64,000 nt of DNA from Akkermansiaceae bacterium (GCA_013041925.1 JABDRB010000026.1:62001-126000), one strand, 5' to 3'; shown: positions 36,898-46,060, numbered from the stretch's first letter. Translations and numbers: made by a program. The notes: generated by a model not told the origin, from the letters alone.

Positions 36898-38274
36898 CTA
36901 ATCGATCGGGAAGGCACGGTGCATCACGTTCTCCATACTCGCCATGCGGCTCCCCTTGAATAGGACGTTGTCACCTCCCCTGCAGTAATCCTTGAGCCAA
37001 TCGGCGGCGGCCGCCGCATCGTCAAAATGCTGTGCCGTGTCGTTCACTTCATGCGCACCTTGGGAAATCTTTACCGCAGCAGCTCCAACGCTGACCACTT
37101 GTAGGTTTTTCTCGGCGGCCAATTTCCCGATCCTAAGATGCTCCGCATCGGCATGCGTCCCGAGTTCCGCCATCATCCCGAACACACACACCCTGCGGGA
37201 ACCATCGACGACTGGAAAATCTGCTAGCGTCTCGATGGCAGCTTCTGCGGAATCAGGATTCGAGTTATAGGTATCATCGATGACGGTAACACCCTGTGAA
37301 ACATAACGACGCAGTCGGCCACTCGTCAGCGTGGCGGCATTCAAACCTGCGGCAATCTGCTCGACGTTCATCCCGAGAGCATAACCCGCCGAAGCAGCTA
37401 ACAGCGCATTACTGACCATGTGCTTCCCGTTGACAGCGATCTCGACAGGCACCTCATCAAAACCGTTGATACAGAGGTTAAAAGCGGAACCTGTCTCCGT
37501 CATTTTTAAATTCTCGGCGCGGACAACGCCACGACCATTACCAGCGATGATGACCTTGGCGTGCGTCCGCTTCATCATATATTCGTCGAACTCACAGCTT
37601 GCGGGGAGAATCAGCGCCCCGCTATCGGGCAATGCCCGCGCGAGAGCGCTTTTTTCCTCAGCGATCCCTTCACGTGATCCGAGAAATTCAATATGCGCGG
37701 TTCCCACGCTGGTGATGATCCCTAGATCAGGTGCGGCAATCTCACACAACGGCGCAATTTCCCCAGCATGATTCATTCCCATTTCCCAGACAGCCACCTG
37801 GTCCGTCTCCTCGGCGGATAACACCGACAAGGGTAAACCAATGTGATTATTCAAATTCCCCTTGGTTGCATTTACTTTAAATTGCTGTGCAAGGACCGAG
37901 GCGGCAAAATCTTTGGTCGATGTCTTCCCGTTCGATCCTGTAATCGCTACCACTCGGATATCAAGTTGCTGCCGATACCATAATGCGAGCCGCTGAAGCC
38001 CATAGAGCGTGTTTTCCACCAACACCGCAGGCACGCCTAGGTCCACTCCTCCCTCGGGAAGTTCCTCAAGCATCAGGCAGCCGGCACCCGTTTCCGCCGC
38101 TCTCGCCGCAAAGTCATGACCATCAAAGTGGTCACCACGGAGTGCCACAAACAGACAACCTGCAGGTAGGTTGCGCGTGTCCGTAGAAACCGCACCCACC
38201 AACTCACCAGCGTCACGGCCAATCAATTGGCCGCCTGTGGCTGATACAATTTCTGTGATGCTAAGCGGCTTCAT
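36898..38274 (-). CDS. murF: UDP-MurNAc-tripeptide--D-alanyl-D-alanine ligase
   Basis: 458 residues. ATP loop GSNGKTSTKDF, the MGMNHAGEI segment and the DDTYNSNPDSAEAAI motif are those of MurF. It attaches the D-Ala-D-Ala dipeptide made by Ddl. Its ATG overlaps the murE stop by 4 nt (ATGA), which indicates translational coupling. Confidence 0.96.
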   Translation of the reverse strand: MKPLSITEIVSATGGQLIGRDAGELVGAVSTDTRNLPAGCLFVALRGDHFDGHDFAARAAETGAGCLMLEELPEGGVDLGVPAVLVENTLYGLQRLALWYRQQLDIRVVAITGSNGKTSTKDFAASVLAQQFKVNATKGNLNNHIGLPLSVLSAEETDQVAVWEMGMNHAGEIAPLCEIAAPDLGIITSVGTAHIEFLGSREGIAEEKSALARALPDSGALILPASCEFDEYMMKRTHAKVIIAGNGRGVVRAENLKMTETGSAFNLCINGFDEVPVEIAVNGKHMVSNALLAASAGYALGMNVEQIAAGLNAATLTSGRLRRYVSQGVTVIDDTYNSNPDSAEAAIETLADFPVVDGSRRVCVFGMMAELGTHADAEHLRIGKLAAEKNLQVVSVGAAAVKISQGAHEVNDTAQHFDDAAAAADWLKDYCRGGDNVLFKGSRMASMENVMHRAFPID

Positions 38275-39767
38275 TCTTCCTCTTCTTTGACTTTTTTCAA
38301 ATTGATCGCCTTGTAGGCCGCACGTCGATCATCGAAGTCGATACGCTGACCCGCGACTTCCTGATAGGTTTCGTGACCTTTGCCCGCCACCAGAATGATA
38401 TCACCTTCACCTGAAAGGTTGACGGCTGTTTGGATCGCTTCCATGCGGTCTGGGATACTTTGATAACGTTTGCCCACCATGCCTTTTTCGATATCCTGAA
38501 TGATCGAGTGAGGATCTTCCGAGCGTGGGTTATCTGAGGTGATGATACAAAACTCGCTCCCCTCGGCGGCAGCCTGCCCCATGAGCCTACGCTTCGATGA
38601 ATCTCGGTCACCACCACAACCAAACACCGTGATGAGGTTACGCGGGTTTGACTCGCGCAATGCAGCACATGCATTGATCAAGGCATCGGGCGTGTGAGCG
38701 TAATCAACAAAGACGGTGGCGCCATCGCGCGTGCCTACCTTTTCCATCCTGCCGGGCACCTGAGGAGCATCGGCAAGGGCACGGACCGCATCACGGGGCT
38801 TGACCCCGGCAGCGATACAGGCGGCAAGGGCCGCTGCGCAGTTAGACACATTAAAGCGACCTATGTATGGGGTGCAGACACGATAATCACGACCCTTAAA
38901 ATTCACATCAAACTCGGTCCCGCGCACCGTTTGCACGGCACGCCCCACCCGAAGATCGGCGTGCACACCATGACCATAAGTCAGGAAGTAAAGGCGACCC
39001 TCAAACTCCTCAACCAATCGCTGACCATACGGGTCATCGAGATGAATCACCGCCGTCGGCTTCTTCTTTCCCTCCTGGCTGCCAAGCAGCTCAAAAAGAC
39101 GACATTTCGCAGCAAAATAGTTTTCCATGTTGCCGTGGTAATCAAGGTGATCCTGACTAAAATTGGTGAACACCGCGACGTCAAGCTGAAGCCCGTCGGT
39201 GCGTTTCTGCTCAAGTGCATGTGAGGAAATCTCCATAGCAACACCACGGCAGCCATTGTCCACCATCGTCCGAAGGGTAGCTTGCAGTTCGATCGGCCCC
39301 GGTGTGGTGTGTGTGGCGGGCGTGACATGCTCACCATCATCAACTTGCACCGTCCCAAGCAACCCAGCACGTGTCCAAACTTTCTGCATCACAGCGTGGG
39401 TGATAAAGGCGGTGGTGGTCTTGCCATTGGTTCCGGTAATCCCCACAACTTTCATGTCCGCGGATGGGTTTTTATTCCAGCGGCAGGCGAGAGCGGCCAC
39501 GGCTGCACGCGCATCCGGCACATGCGCCCAGCATAACTTGTCGTTTACCTCTGCACCCGGCGCCACCTCAGAAACAATGGCACAAGCACCTTGTTTGATT
39601 GCTTCAGGGATGTACTTCTGCCCGTCAGAATCACTCCCGCGCACCGCGACAAAGATACTTCCAGCGACCACTTCACGGGAGTCCGAGGTCACCCCGACAA
39701 CTTCTTTATTTAGGTCACCTGAGATGGTGGCCTTAGGAAGACATTTAATAATATGACGTAAATTCAT
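38271..39767 (-). CDS. murE: UDP-MurNAc-L-Ala-D-Glu--meso-diaminopimelate ligase
   Basis: 498 residues. ATP loop GTNGKTTTAF, the carbamoyl-lysine segment and DYAHTPDALINA are present. The DNPR motif in TSDNPRSEDP is the marker for meso-diaminopimelate rather than lysine as the third residue, so the peptidoglycan should be of A1-gamma type. It starts 4 nt after ftsI and overlaps murF. Confidence 0.97.
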   Translation of the reverse strand: MNLRHIIKCLPKATISGDLNKEVVGVTSDSREVVAGSIFVAVRGSDSDGQKYIPEAIKQGACAIVSEVAPGAEVNDKLCWAHVPDARAAVAALACRWNKNPSADMKVVGITGTNGKTTTAFITHAVMQKVWTRAGLLGTVQVDDGEHVTPATHTTPGPIELQATLRTMVDNGCRGVAMEISSHALEQKRTDGLQLDVAVFTNFSQDHLDYHGNMENYFAAKCRLFELLGSQEGKKKPTAVIHLDDPYGQRLVEEFEGRLYFLTYGHGVHADLRVGRAVQTVRGTEFDVNFKGRDYRVCTPYIGRFNVSNCAAALAACIAAGVKPRDAVRALADAPQVPGRMEKVGTRDGATVFVDYAHTPDALINACAALRESNPRNLITVFGCGGDRDSSKRRLMGQAAAEGSEFCIITSDNPRSEDPHSIIQDIEKGMVGKRYQSIPDRMEAIQTAVNLSGEGDIILVAGKGHETYQEVAGQRIDFDDRRAAYKAINLKKVKEEEE

Positions 39768-39771
39768 GTGC

Positions 39772-41682
39772 TTAGTGACTCACCTGAGCGAGTGGTTGGG
39801 ATGATTTTTTGGGATCCATCGGCTCAGTTGGCTCGAGACCCATACGGGCAGCTACACGGGTAGCCACCTTGGCAAAAATAGGTGCGGCAATCGTGCCGCC
39901 ATAACGTTTGACGTCGGTTGTTTGTGGATCATCCAAAACGACGACACAAACAAAGGCAGGTTTTTCAGCGGGCATCATCCCGGCAAACGAAACGGTGTAG
40001 CGCCCATTGAGGTATCCGCCCTCAGGGTTGATTTTGACGGTGGTTCCTGTTTTTCCCGCCACCTTATACCCCTCCACCTTGGCCCGCCTCGCAGTGCCTT
40101 TGACATCCACCACGGTAGCGAGCGCCCGGCGCATCTTCCGTGCCGTCGATTCCTTAATGACTTGGCGCACCAGCTTCGGTTGGTATTGTTGAATCATGGC
40201 CCCATTATTTGCCATGATCGATTTAATAAGCTGTGGCTCCATAAGCTTGCCACCATTTGCGATGGCAGAATAGGCGCAGGCCACCTGCAGTGGAGTCACA
40301 CTCACGGCGTAGCCGTATGCCACACGGGAAAAATCCGTCGGATTACCTGTGTTGCGCACCACCCCAGCGCTTTCACCTGCCATCATAATATTGGTTTTTG
40401 AGCCAAAACCAAATGCCTTGAGGTAGTTAAAAAACTTTTTTGTCCCTAACTGAAGGGCGATTTTGTAGGCCCCGATATTACTCGATTTTGCAAGCACCTG
40501 TTCCACGCTGAGCTTACCATACGGGTGATGATCGGGAACGCGCACCGACCCCACACGGTAGTTGGCATAATGGCAAAATACCTCAGTGCTCGGCTGAACC
40601 AACCCCTGGTCAATCGCCCCTGCTGTGGCGATAATTTTAAACGTAGATCCCGGCTCGTAGATCGCCTGAGTGGCAAAGTCGAACCCGTTTTTTGCGATAT
40701 TCTCGCGCGTGTTTAAGTTATAGGTCGGGCGACTCGCCATGGCGAGAATGCCGCCGGTATGAGGATCCATCAGGACGATGGTTCCTTTTTCCGATGAGAA
40801 CTCTTTCAGCCCAGCATCCAGTTCTTCCTCAAGGATGGCCTGTATCCCCATGTCGAGCGTAAGCTGGACATTTAACCCATGGATCGGAGGGCGAATCTCC
40901 TGCGGCTTGGCAACCGCTAACAACTCAAACTTATCTCGGTAGTTAACCACATGTCCATCTTTCCCCGCCATGTAGTGGTTCATCTTCTTTTCAATACCAG
41001 ATTTACCCGTGCCCGTATAATCGCCAAAGCCGATGATGTGTGACGCCATGCTCGGCATGACATACCATCGCTTCTGCAACTCTTCAAAAATGAAGGTGTG
41101 CAGGATGCTATACTCCCGTGTGAGTTTTTTGAGGTTTTCCGCATCCTCCTCAGAGAGGTCAGGTTTGATCACAACATATTTCTGTTTTTCTTTATGGAGT
41201 TTCATCCGCTGGCGCAGCTCCTGAGGAGGCATCCCCAATGGACGCGCAAAGGTGTTAATGACGTGATCAATATGCTGATCGATAATCACCTCTGCGGTCA
41301 TCTCATTTTTTATCTTCGCGGCGCGCGCCTTGATTTTGCGGTTACGCGTGCTCTGGTCCCACTGCCTCCATTCGGGAGAATCACGTAGCTCCTTGTTGGC
41401 CAGCGATAAGGTCGCGGGTCCAATATCACGCAGCAATTTTTTATCCAACGCAAGGCGCGCACGCGGGATGTTGCGGGCAATCAGTTGATTGTTCACATCC
41501 ACAATGCAGCCACGACTCGCTTTGATCACCTCCTTCCGAATCGACACACGATCGGATTTTTTGGCGTAGTCATCCGCCTTGATGACTTGGAGGTAAATGA
41601 GCCGAGCTGATAAGCCACTCAGCCCGATCACAAAGATCAGGCAGAGAAACAGGCAACGACGATGAAATGAGGCGGGGTTCAT
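39772..41682 (-). CDS. ftsI: Septal transpeptidase FtsI (PBP3)
   Basis: 636 residues: short cytoplasmic tail, one membrane segment (about 10-30), a dimerisation/pedestal domain and a penicillin-binding transpeptidase domain. Active-site motifs are STFK (SxxK, in EPGSTFKIIA), SSN (in AKSSNIGAYK) and KTGT (in VAGKTGTTVK). It crosslinks septal peptidoglycan and pairs with FtsW. The ATG overlaps the ftsL stop by one base (TAATG). Class B PBP; the place after ftsL and before murE supports FtsI over the lateral-wall PBP2, which is encoded separately in the mre operon. Confidence 0.95.
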   Translation of the reverse strand: MNPASFHRRCLFLCLIFVIGLSGLSARLIYLQVIKADDYAKKSDRVSIRKEVIKASRGCIVDVNNQLIARNIPRARLALDKKLLRDIGPATLSLANKELRDSPEWRQWDQSTRNRKIKARAAKIKNEMTAEVIIDQHIDHVINTFARPLGMPPQELRQRMKLHKEKQKYVVIKPDLSEEDAENLKKLTREYSILHTFIFEELQKRWYVMPSMASHIIGFGDYTGTGKSGIEKKMNHYMAGKDGHVVNYRDKFELLAVAKPQEIRPPIHGLNVQLTLDMGIQAILEEELDAGLKEFSSEKGTIVLMDPHTGGILAMASRPTYNLNTRENIAKNGFDFATQAIYEPGSTFKIIATAGAIDQGLVQPSTEVFCHYANYRVGSVRVPDHHPYGKLSVEQVLAKSSNIGAYKIALQLGTKKFFNYLKAFGFGSKTNIMMAGESAGVVRNTGNPTDFSRVAYGYAVSVTPLQVACAYSAIANGGKLMEPQLIKSIMANNGAMIQQYQPKLVRQVIKESTARKMRRALATVVDVKGTARRAKVEGYKVAGKTGTTVKINPEGGYLNGRYTVSFAGMMPAEKPAFVCVVVLDDPQTTDVKRYGGTIAAPIFAKVATRVAARMGLEPTEPMDPKKSSQPLAQVSH

Positions 41683-42050
41683 TAGGGATGTCTCTGGGAA
41701 AGAATGATGGGGGCACCCCGAGAATCCGCCACCGCACCAAACTCATGCAGTGGGATTTTTTCGAGGGCACTGACGGGTAGCGTAACCAGCGATGAATGCG
41801 CACGCTCAAGATCATCTCGCAACTGGTAGATGTTGAGTTTTTTATCAATCTTGACTTGCAGGCTGTTGATCGAATCCTCGTGGTCACGAATCCGCTGATG
41901 AGCTTGATCCACATCACGGATCACCACCACATGACTATTCCTCAACCATGCATGCGTGACACCCGCAGCCATCAATACAACGCCAGCAAGGATAAGGAGT
42001 AATACCTCAGGCAAACTCATTCTACGTTCTTGGTTTCGGCGCTTGTTCAT
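41682..42050 (-). CDS. ftsL: FtsL-like divisome protein
   Basis: About 122 residues from ATG 42050; the frame is open to 42125 inside rsmH. Layout is basic N-terminus, one membrane segment (about 13-32) and a coiled coil (about 45-95) rich in heptad-like Ile, Leu and Val, as in FtsL. Sequence identity is low, as usual for FtsL, so the name rests on size, topology and the position between rsmH and ftsI. FtsL with FtsB and FtsQ would control FtsWI. Confidence 0.78.
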   Translation of the reverse strand: MNKRRNQERRMSLPEVLLLILAGVVLMAAGVTHAWLRNSHVVVIRDVDQAHQRIRDHEDSINSLQVKIDKKLNIYQLRDDLERAHSSLVTLPVSALEKIPLHEFGAVADSRGAPIILSQRHP

Positions 42051-42060
42051 TGGCTCTAGG

Positions 42061-43065
42061 TCAGATTTTTTCAACAACCCGCAGCTTGGCACTGCGCGAT
42101 CGTTTGTTGGATTGGATCTCGTCATCGGTCGCGATGACAGGTCGGCGGGTGATCAGTTGATACTCAAAATCAGGGTTGAGTCGGGGCTCCGGCCACTCCT
42201 TGCGGTCGATGTATCGTTGCGATACCTTCTTGAAAAACTGCTTCACGATCCGGTCTTCCAAGCTGTGAAAGGTGATCACCAACAAGCGCCCACCAGGATG
42301 AAGCAATGCGGCAGCACTGGCAAGAAGCTCACGCAGCACACCGAGCTCATCGTTGACCGCAATACGCAGTGCTTGAAACACACGCGTCGCCGGATGGATC
42401 TTACCTCTCGGCCCTTTACCTCGGGGGATGATAGACGCAATAAAATCAGCGAGGTCGGTGGTGGTCGTAAATGCTTTCTGCTGCCGGCGCGCAACAATGC
42501 GACGGGCAATCTTCGCCCCAGCACGCTCTTCACCGAATTCGTAAAATAGGGTCTTCAACTCCTGCTCAGAGCGGTGGTTCACCCAATCCGCCGCCGTTTC
42601 GCCCACCGAGCGATCCATGCGCATATCCAACGGCCCCTCTTTCCCAAAAGAAAACCCGCGCTCGGCTTCATCCAGTTGCCATGAGGAAACTCCAATATCA
42701 ACGAGAATCCCATCGACTTTCTCCACCCCCGCATTGGCAAGGATCGATGGAAGTTTGGAAAAATTCCCGCGCAAGGCGGTGAACGCTCCATCAAAGACAC
42801 CCAACCGCTGTTGCGCAAAGGCGAGCGCCTGCTCGTCTTGATCGATTCCGATAACACGGGCACCGGCCTTCAACATGGCCTCGCTGTGCCCGCCTCCACC
42901 GAGCGTGCCGTCCACAATCGTTTTCCCCTTTTCGGGAGCCATATACTGCATCACCGCCTCCAGCAAAACGGGGACGTGATACGTGTTATCCGGTGAATCG
43001 TTCATGGCCTTACGCATGGGACGCAACCCAGGAGCACGACCGCGGTGCGACTTCGTCGAAGTCAT
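42061..43065 (-). CDS. rsmH: 16S rRNA m4C1402 methyltransferase RsmH
   Basis: Methyltransferase with the family start HVPVLLEAV and SAM-binding VDGTLGGGGHSEAML, then DIGVSSWQLD and HSLEDRIVKQFF near the end. It N4-methylates C1402 in the 16S rRNA. Three starts are possible: 43107, 43065 and 43005. I chose 43065 because GAGG stands 5 nt before it; 43005 gives the usual short lead before the conserved block. Second gene of the dcw cluster, after mraZ. Confidence 0.94.
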   Translation of the reverse strand: MTSTKSHRGRAPGLRPMRKAMNDSPDNTYHVPVLLEAVMQYMAPEKGKTIVDGTLGGGGHSEAMLKAGARVIGIDQDEQALAFAQQRLGVFDGAFTALRGNFSKLPSILANAGVEKVDGILVDIGVSSWQLDEAERGFSFGKEGPLDMRMDRSVGETAADWVNHRSEQELKTLFYEFGEERAGAKIARRIVARRQQKAFTTTTDLADFIASIIPRGKGPRGKIHPATRVFQALRIAVNDELGVLRELLASAAALLHPGGRLLVITFHSLEDRIVKQFFKKVSQRYIDRKEWPEPRLNPDFEYQLITRRPVIATDDEIQSNKRSRSAKLRVVEKI

Positions 43066-43215
43066 CCCCGCCTCGGCAATAGGCCACTTTGTTTGAGTCT
43101 GTAACATATCGCATAGGGCTGAACGGCATCTGGGGGTCAGTGGGCGGCAGAGGAATGAGTTGGGTTCCGGTGAATGGGTGATAAAAGGGGGTGTCTTGGA
43201 TTGAGAAAAAAGGGT

Positions 43216-43677
43216 TTAGAAAAAACCAAATTCGTCGTTGAAGTCGTCGATCGCCGCATCTTGGGCCACCCGAAGCTTCGTATGATTCTCTTCGTTTAAA
43301 ATTTCGATAAAATCGCCGCGCCCACAGAGCACCAGACCCTCACCCGCAACCAGGCCAGGATGTTCCAGCAACACTTTCGGGATACTCAGCTTGCCTTGCT
43401 CATTGATCGATGATTGCGTACAACGCTCAAAGAGCATCCCCAAAATACTACGCTTCTGCGCCGGAGACCGCCCGCTGTCATCCACCTCTTGCTGCATTTT
43501 CTCAAACTCTCGCTCCGTCAATACCTTCAAAACAGGGAGATTTTCATTATGCGAAACCATCAACCTCAATACCCCATTCGATATCTCAGCACGCCACTCA
43601 CTAGGAATGGAAACACGACATTTCGCGTCCATTTTATACGGGTAAGACCCTCCCAGGCTATGACTTTGAGTGCTCAT
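43216..43677 (-). CDS. mraZ: MraZ transcriptional regulator
   Basis: 153 residues with two AbrB-like MraZ repeats: the first near YKMDAKCRVSIPSEWR, the second near INEQGKLSIPKVLLEH. The first repeat has the conserved K-x-R-x-x-(I/L)-P pattern. MraZ binds repeats in its own promoter and represses the dcw operon in bacteria where it has been studied. Start at ATG 43677; a TTG one codon upstream is also open. First gene of the cluster, with a good promoter candidate just upstream. Confidence 0.95.
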   Translation of the reverse strand: MSTQSHSLGGSYPYKMDAKCRVSIPSEWRAEISNGVLRLMVSHNENLPVLKVLTEREFEKMQQEVDDSGRSPAQKRSILGMLFERCTQSSINEQGKLSIPKVLLEHPGLVAGEGLVLCGRGDFIEILNEENHTKLRVAQDAAIDDFNDEFGFF

Positions 43678-43707
43678 CAATACACAGTTTGCGCTTAATT
43701 GAGCCCT

Positions 43708-43736
43708 TTAGTACACAATAATACACTCTGGGTCAA
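43708..43736 (-). promoter_or_regulatory. Candidate sigma-70-type promoter for the dcw cluster
   Basis: TTGACC (43731-43736, minus strand) and TACTAA (43708-43713) with 17-bp spacing, ending about 30 nt before the mraZ ATG. This is the only strong candidate upstream of mraZ and would drive mraZ to ftsW. I could not identify clear MraZ-binding repeats (TGGGN) in order next to it, although TGGG occurs close by. Confidence 0.5.
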
Positions 43737-44081
43737 TAGGGAAAGGGGGTTATTTGCGTGGTTCCGCATAAACCGATGGAAGAATCAGCAGTCTAATACT
43801 GACCGCGAGCCTGAGGAGAAAAAATCCCCAATGCTTGATCGATACCCGACTTGGTTACCACCAAGTTATTCACATCGGCCTCCGATACCGCCTGACAAGT
43901 TGGTGGTTTTCTGCTTCTCGACTTCCCAGTTCCAAGCTCCGATCAACCACCCGTCGATGATGGCAGCGATCTCATTGTATTGAAAAATCAAGCACTTAGA
44001 TCAATCGCCTGTATCTTTTCGGGTCACCACCTCGTGAGTTTCCCCATTTCTCCCCAACTTATTCACATCGACTGAGGCACT
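43737..44081. other. Intergenic region upstream of mraZ
   Basis: About 345 bases with no gene I can support. Two copies of TTATTCACATCG lie on the plus strand near 43865 and 44059; both contain the DnaA-box-like TTATNCACA. A minus-strand frame without ATG reads a short tryptophan-rich peptide (GWLIGAWNWEVEK) and is more likely chance or a remnant than a gene. Confidence 0.5.
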
Positions 44082-44330
44082 TCATCGCACCCCTGGGAAG
44101 TGATTCACATACTTGATCTTAAAATCGGGAAAATGGTTCACGATTTGGATTTTATAATCGGGGCAGCGAGTGACGATTTTCCACAGACCTGGTTTGTTTG
44201 GAAAATGGCGCACTTTTTTTACTTTCAAATCGGGAAAGTGATCGACCACCTGCACCTTGTAGTCGGGGAAGTGCGTGACGTATTGAATACGTCCATAAAT
44301 TTGGGATACATCTACGTGTTTTTTAGCCAT
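44082..44330 (-). CDS. 82-residue protein made of 11-residue HFPD repeats
   Basis: The start is ATG 44330 (MAKKHVDVSQIYG); the frame continues upstream into rsfS without conserved content. From about residue 18 the protein is a chain of near-identical units with the consensus x-H-F-P-D-x-K-V-x-x-V: THFPDYKVQVV, DHFPDLKVKKV, then RHFPN with a PGLWKIV insert, TRCPDYKIQIV, NHFPDFKIKYV and a terminal NHFPGVR. Alternating hydrophobic positions suggest a small all-beta fold. It resembles the short-repeat DUF6150/septknot type from memory, but I cannot verify that. No signal peptide. It lies 55 nt after rsfS on the same strand. Confidence 0.8.
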   Translation of the reverse strand: MAKKHVDVSQIYGRIQYVTHFPDYKVQVVDHFPDLKVKKVRHFPNKPGLWKIVTRCPDYKIQIVNHFPDFKIKYVNHFPGVR

Positions 44331-44385
44331 CGTCGTTGTTGTTGCGTTGTGATTGACGCAGGGTTCGACGTGTAGCTGGGCCGAA

Positions 44386-44757
44386 TTATTCAGATGCCTG
44401 CTCGGCATCCGCCCAATCAACTTCCGTGCCGCGGGCCCAGAGGTCTTCGAGGCCGTAGAGGTCCCGCATTTCTTGGTGCATGATGTGGACCATGACATCG
44501 ATATAATCCATCACCACCCAGCGGGAGTCGGCATTACCCTCGGCATTGACCGTGCGGACATCATATTTAGCGATGATTTCTCTTTCCACGTCACGCAGCA
44601 CGGCCTTGAGGTGGGGCAGTGAGGTGCCTGAGCAGACCACCATAAAATCGGTCAGCGATGACACACCGGTGAGGTCGAGAACGCGGACGTCCTCGGCTTG
44701 CATAGCCTCCGCAGCGTAGGCGCATGCGATGGCGAGTTCTTTTCCTTCAATGGCCAT
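44386..44757 (-). CDS. rsfS: Ribosomal silencing factor RsfS
   Basis: 123 residues of the Iojap/DUF143 family: VLDLTGVSSLTDFMVVCSG, then DSRWVVMDYIDVMVHIMHQEMRDLYGLEDLW. RsfS binds ribosomal protein uL14 and prevents joining of the subunits under starvation. The C-terminal extension after LEDLW is short and acidic. The 82-residue repeat protein follows; the upstream side carries an intrinsic terminator for the tRNA-Ala transcript. Confidence 0.95.
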   Translation of the reverse strand: MAIEGKELAIACAYAAEAMQAEDVRVLDLTGVSSLTDFMVVCSGTSLPHLKAVLRDVEREIIAKYDVRTVNAEGNADSRWVVMDYIDVMVHIMHQEMRDLYGLEDLWARGTEVDWADAEQASE

Positions 44758-44777
44758 GGTGGTGGTGGTTTGCCGAT

Positions 44778-44812
44778 AAAAAAGCCGCCCTTTGTGTTAA
44801 ACACACGGCGGC
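44778..44812 (-). terminator. Intrinsic terminator
   Basis: On the minus strand GCCGCC pairs with GGCGGC around an inner TGTG/CACA stem, followed directly by six T (44778-44783). It lies between tRNA-Ala and rsfS and should end the tRNA transcript. Confidence 0.7.
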
Positions 44813-44884
44813 GAGGTGGTTTTTCAATGGCTCATCTTGAACCATCTGTGTGCGCATCACCTGATCGGTGAAAATAAAGAAAAA

Positions 44885-44957
44885 TGGAGCATAGCGGATT
44901 CGAACCGCTGACCCCCTGCATGCCATGCAGGTGCTCTACCAACTGAGCTAATGCCCC
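44885..44957 (-). tRNA. tRNA-Ala(GGC)
   Basis: Cloverleaf on the minus strand: acceptor GGGGCAT with ATGCTCC (one G-U pair), D-arm GCTC/GAGC, anticodon stem CCTGC/GCAGG with loop ATGGCAT (anticodon GGC), T-arm AGCGG/CCGCT with TTCGAAT. CCA is not encoded, unlike the other two tRNAs here. Confidence 0.96.
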
Positions 44958-45174
44958 CCATTTTCCTTTCTCCGCTACCCCTCCATCCGAAAAAGCAGGA
45001 GCAACGATGTGCGGGGGGGAATTATCCCACCAAGGGACGCGTGGCAAGACGTTTTTTTCAAGAGTGCGTATTTCATCCATGGACGATGCTGCACGGTAGG
45101 GAATACGGGAGCCCTTGCCCCCCTTACTAGCTCACCCTTGGGCGGATCATTTGGCGGATCATCCACGGTTCCTC

Positions 45175-46059
45175 CTATCTGGCGGCTTTTAACAACCACG
45201 CCCTGATCGCACGTGCCACATCGAGCGTGCGGGCAAGCCGACCTTCACGTTGATCCACCCAGGCGGCGGGAGAAAAAACGGTATGGGTCACCCAGACCGA
45301 CGGCGGTGATGATGCTTCGGAGCCACCGGCTGATGGCCCACCCTCGGAGAGATACTCCCACCATGACTGATCCGCATCCGTAGGCGCCACCACGGTCCAG
45401 TCGTCCGCGCCAATCTCAGGCGGTTTTTCCATGGTGCGCAGGCCGATGATCCCGACACAACGCTCACCAGCTTCAAGACAACGTCTGGTCAGCCATTGAT
45501 TCTGCTCTACGGGCGATCGATCCATCGGTAGAAAAACAAAGCGTAACGTGCGCGCAGGCGTCTCCCGGGCCATCGATGACGCCAAGATCTGCAAGGTCGA
45601 GACACAATGCGCATCCGCCAACTCACCCGCACCCGCGTAGGAAACTGCAACAAGAACAACCTCATCCGGCTCGCTCGCGCCACGAAGCTCGACGGACAAG
45701 CTTTTCCAAAGCAAACCATACGCAGCCTCCCCCTCACTTTTTTTGACGAGGTAACCGACGTTTTGAGGCCCCAGCCCGCCTTCGATCATGGATGCGGCAC
45801 GGCGTAGCCCCAGCCTCCCTTCATCGGTCTCGATCACACGCGGTCCGATACGGTCGGTATACTTCCCGACCATGCTCTCCAAGTCGCTGACGCGTAAGCC
45901 ATGGGAAACAATCACGGAGTGCTCGCGCTCCTCCTTCCGCTCGAGATAAAAATACATCACCATAAAGATGACCGTCCCCACCACCACCCCGACGGGAAGC
46001 ACCATGAGCAGGATTTTATAAATGCGCGGAGATTGTTGCGTCGTGGTGTCGTCTATCAT
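45175..46059 (-). CDS. Membrane-anchored, apparently inactive M28-like protein
   Basis: 294 residues from ATG 46059, one base after the lpxB stop. A membrane segment lies at about 17-40, then a periplasmic domain. The arrangement GAGELADAHCVSTLQIL followed by TLRFVFLPMDRSP follows the M28 aminopeptidase pattern (the HxD, GAxDNxSG and FVFxxxEE blocks), but the zinc ligands are replaced, so it is probably not a metallopeptidase. The low-complexity segment SEGGPSAGGSEASSPPS is near the C-terminus. Function unknown; coupling to lpxB suggests an envelope role. Confidence 0.65.
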   Translation of the reverse strand: MIDDTTTQQSPRIYKILLMVLPVGVVVGTVIFMVMYFYLERKEEREHSVIVSHGLRVSDLESMVGKYTDRIGPRVIETDEGRLGLRRAASMIEGGLGPQNVGYLVKKSEGEAAYGLLWKSLSVELRGASEPDEVVLVAVSYAGAGELADAHCVSTLQILASSMARETPARTLRFVFLPMDRSPVEQNQWLTRRCLEAGERCVGIIGLRTMEKPPEIGADDWTVVAPTDADQSWWEYLSEGGPSAGGSEASSPPSVWVTHTVFSPAAWVDQREGRLARTLDVARAIRAWLLKAAR

Positions 46060-46060
46060 G

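Noticed and set aside
43860-44071. Possible chromosomal replication origin
   Set aside because: Only two DnaA-box-like sites, no AT-rich unwinding region and no dnaA, dnaN or parAB nearby. Noted as a repeat instead.
45140-45165. Direct repeat of ggcggatcat downstream of the M28-like gene
   Set aside because: Only two copies of 10 bases, with no structure or neighbouring gene to explain; likely chance.
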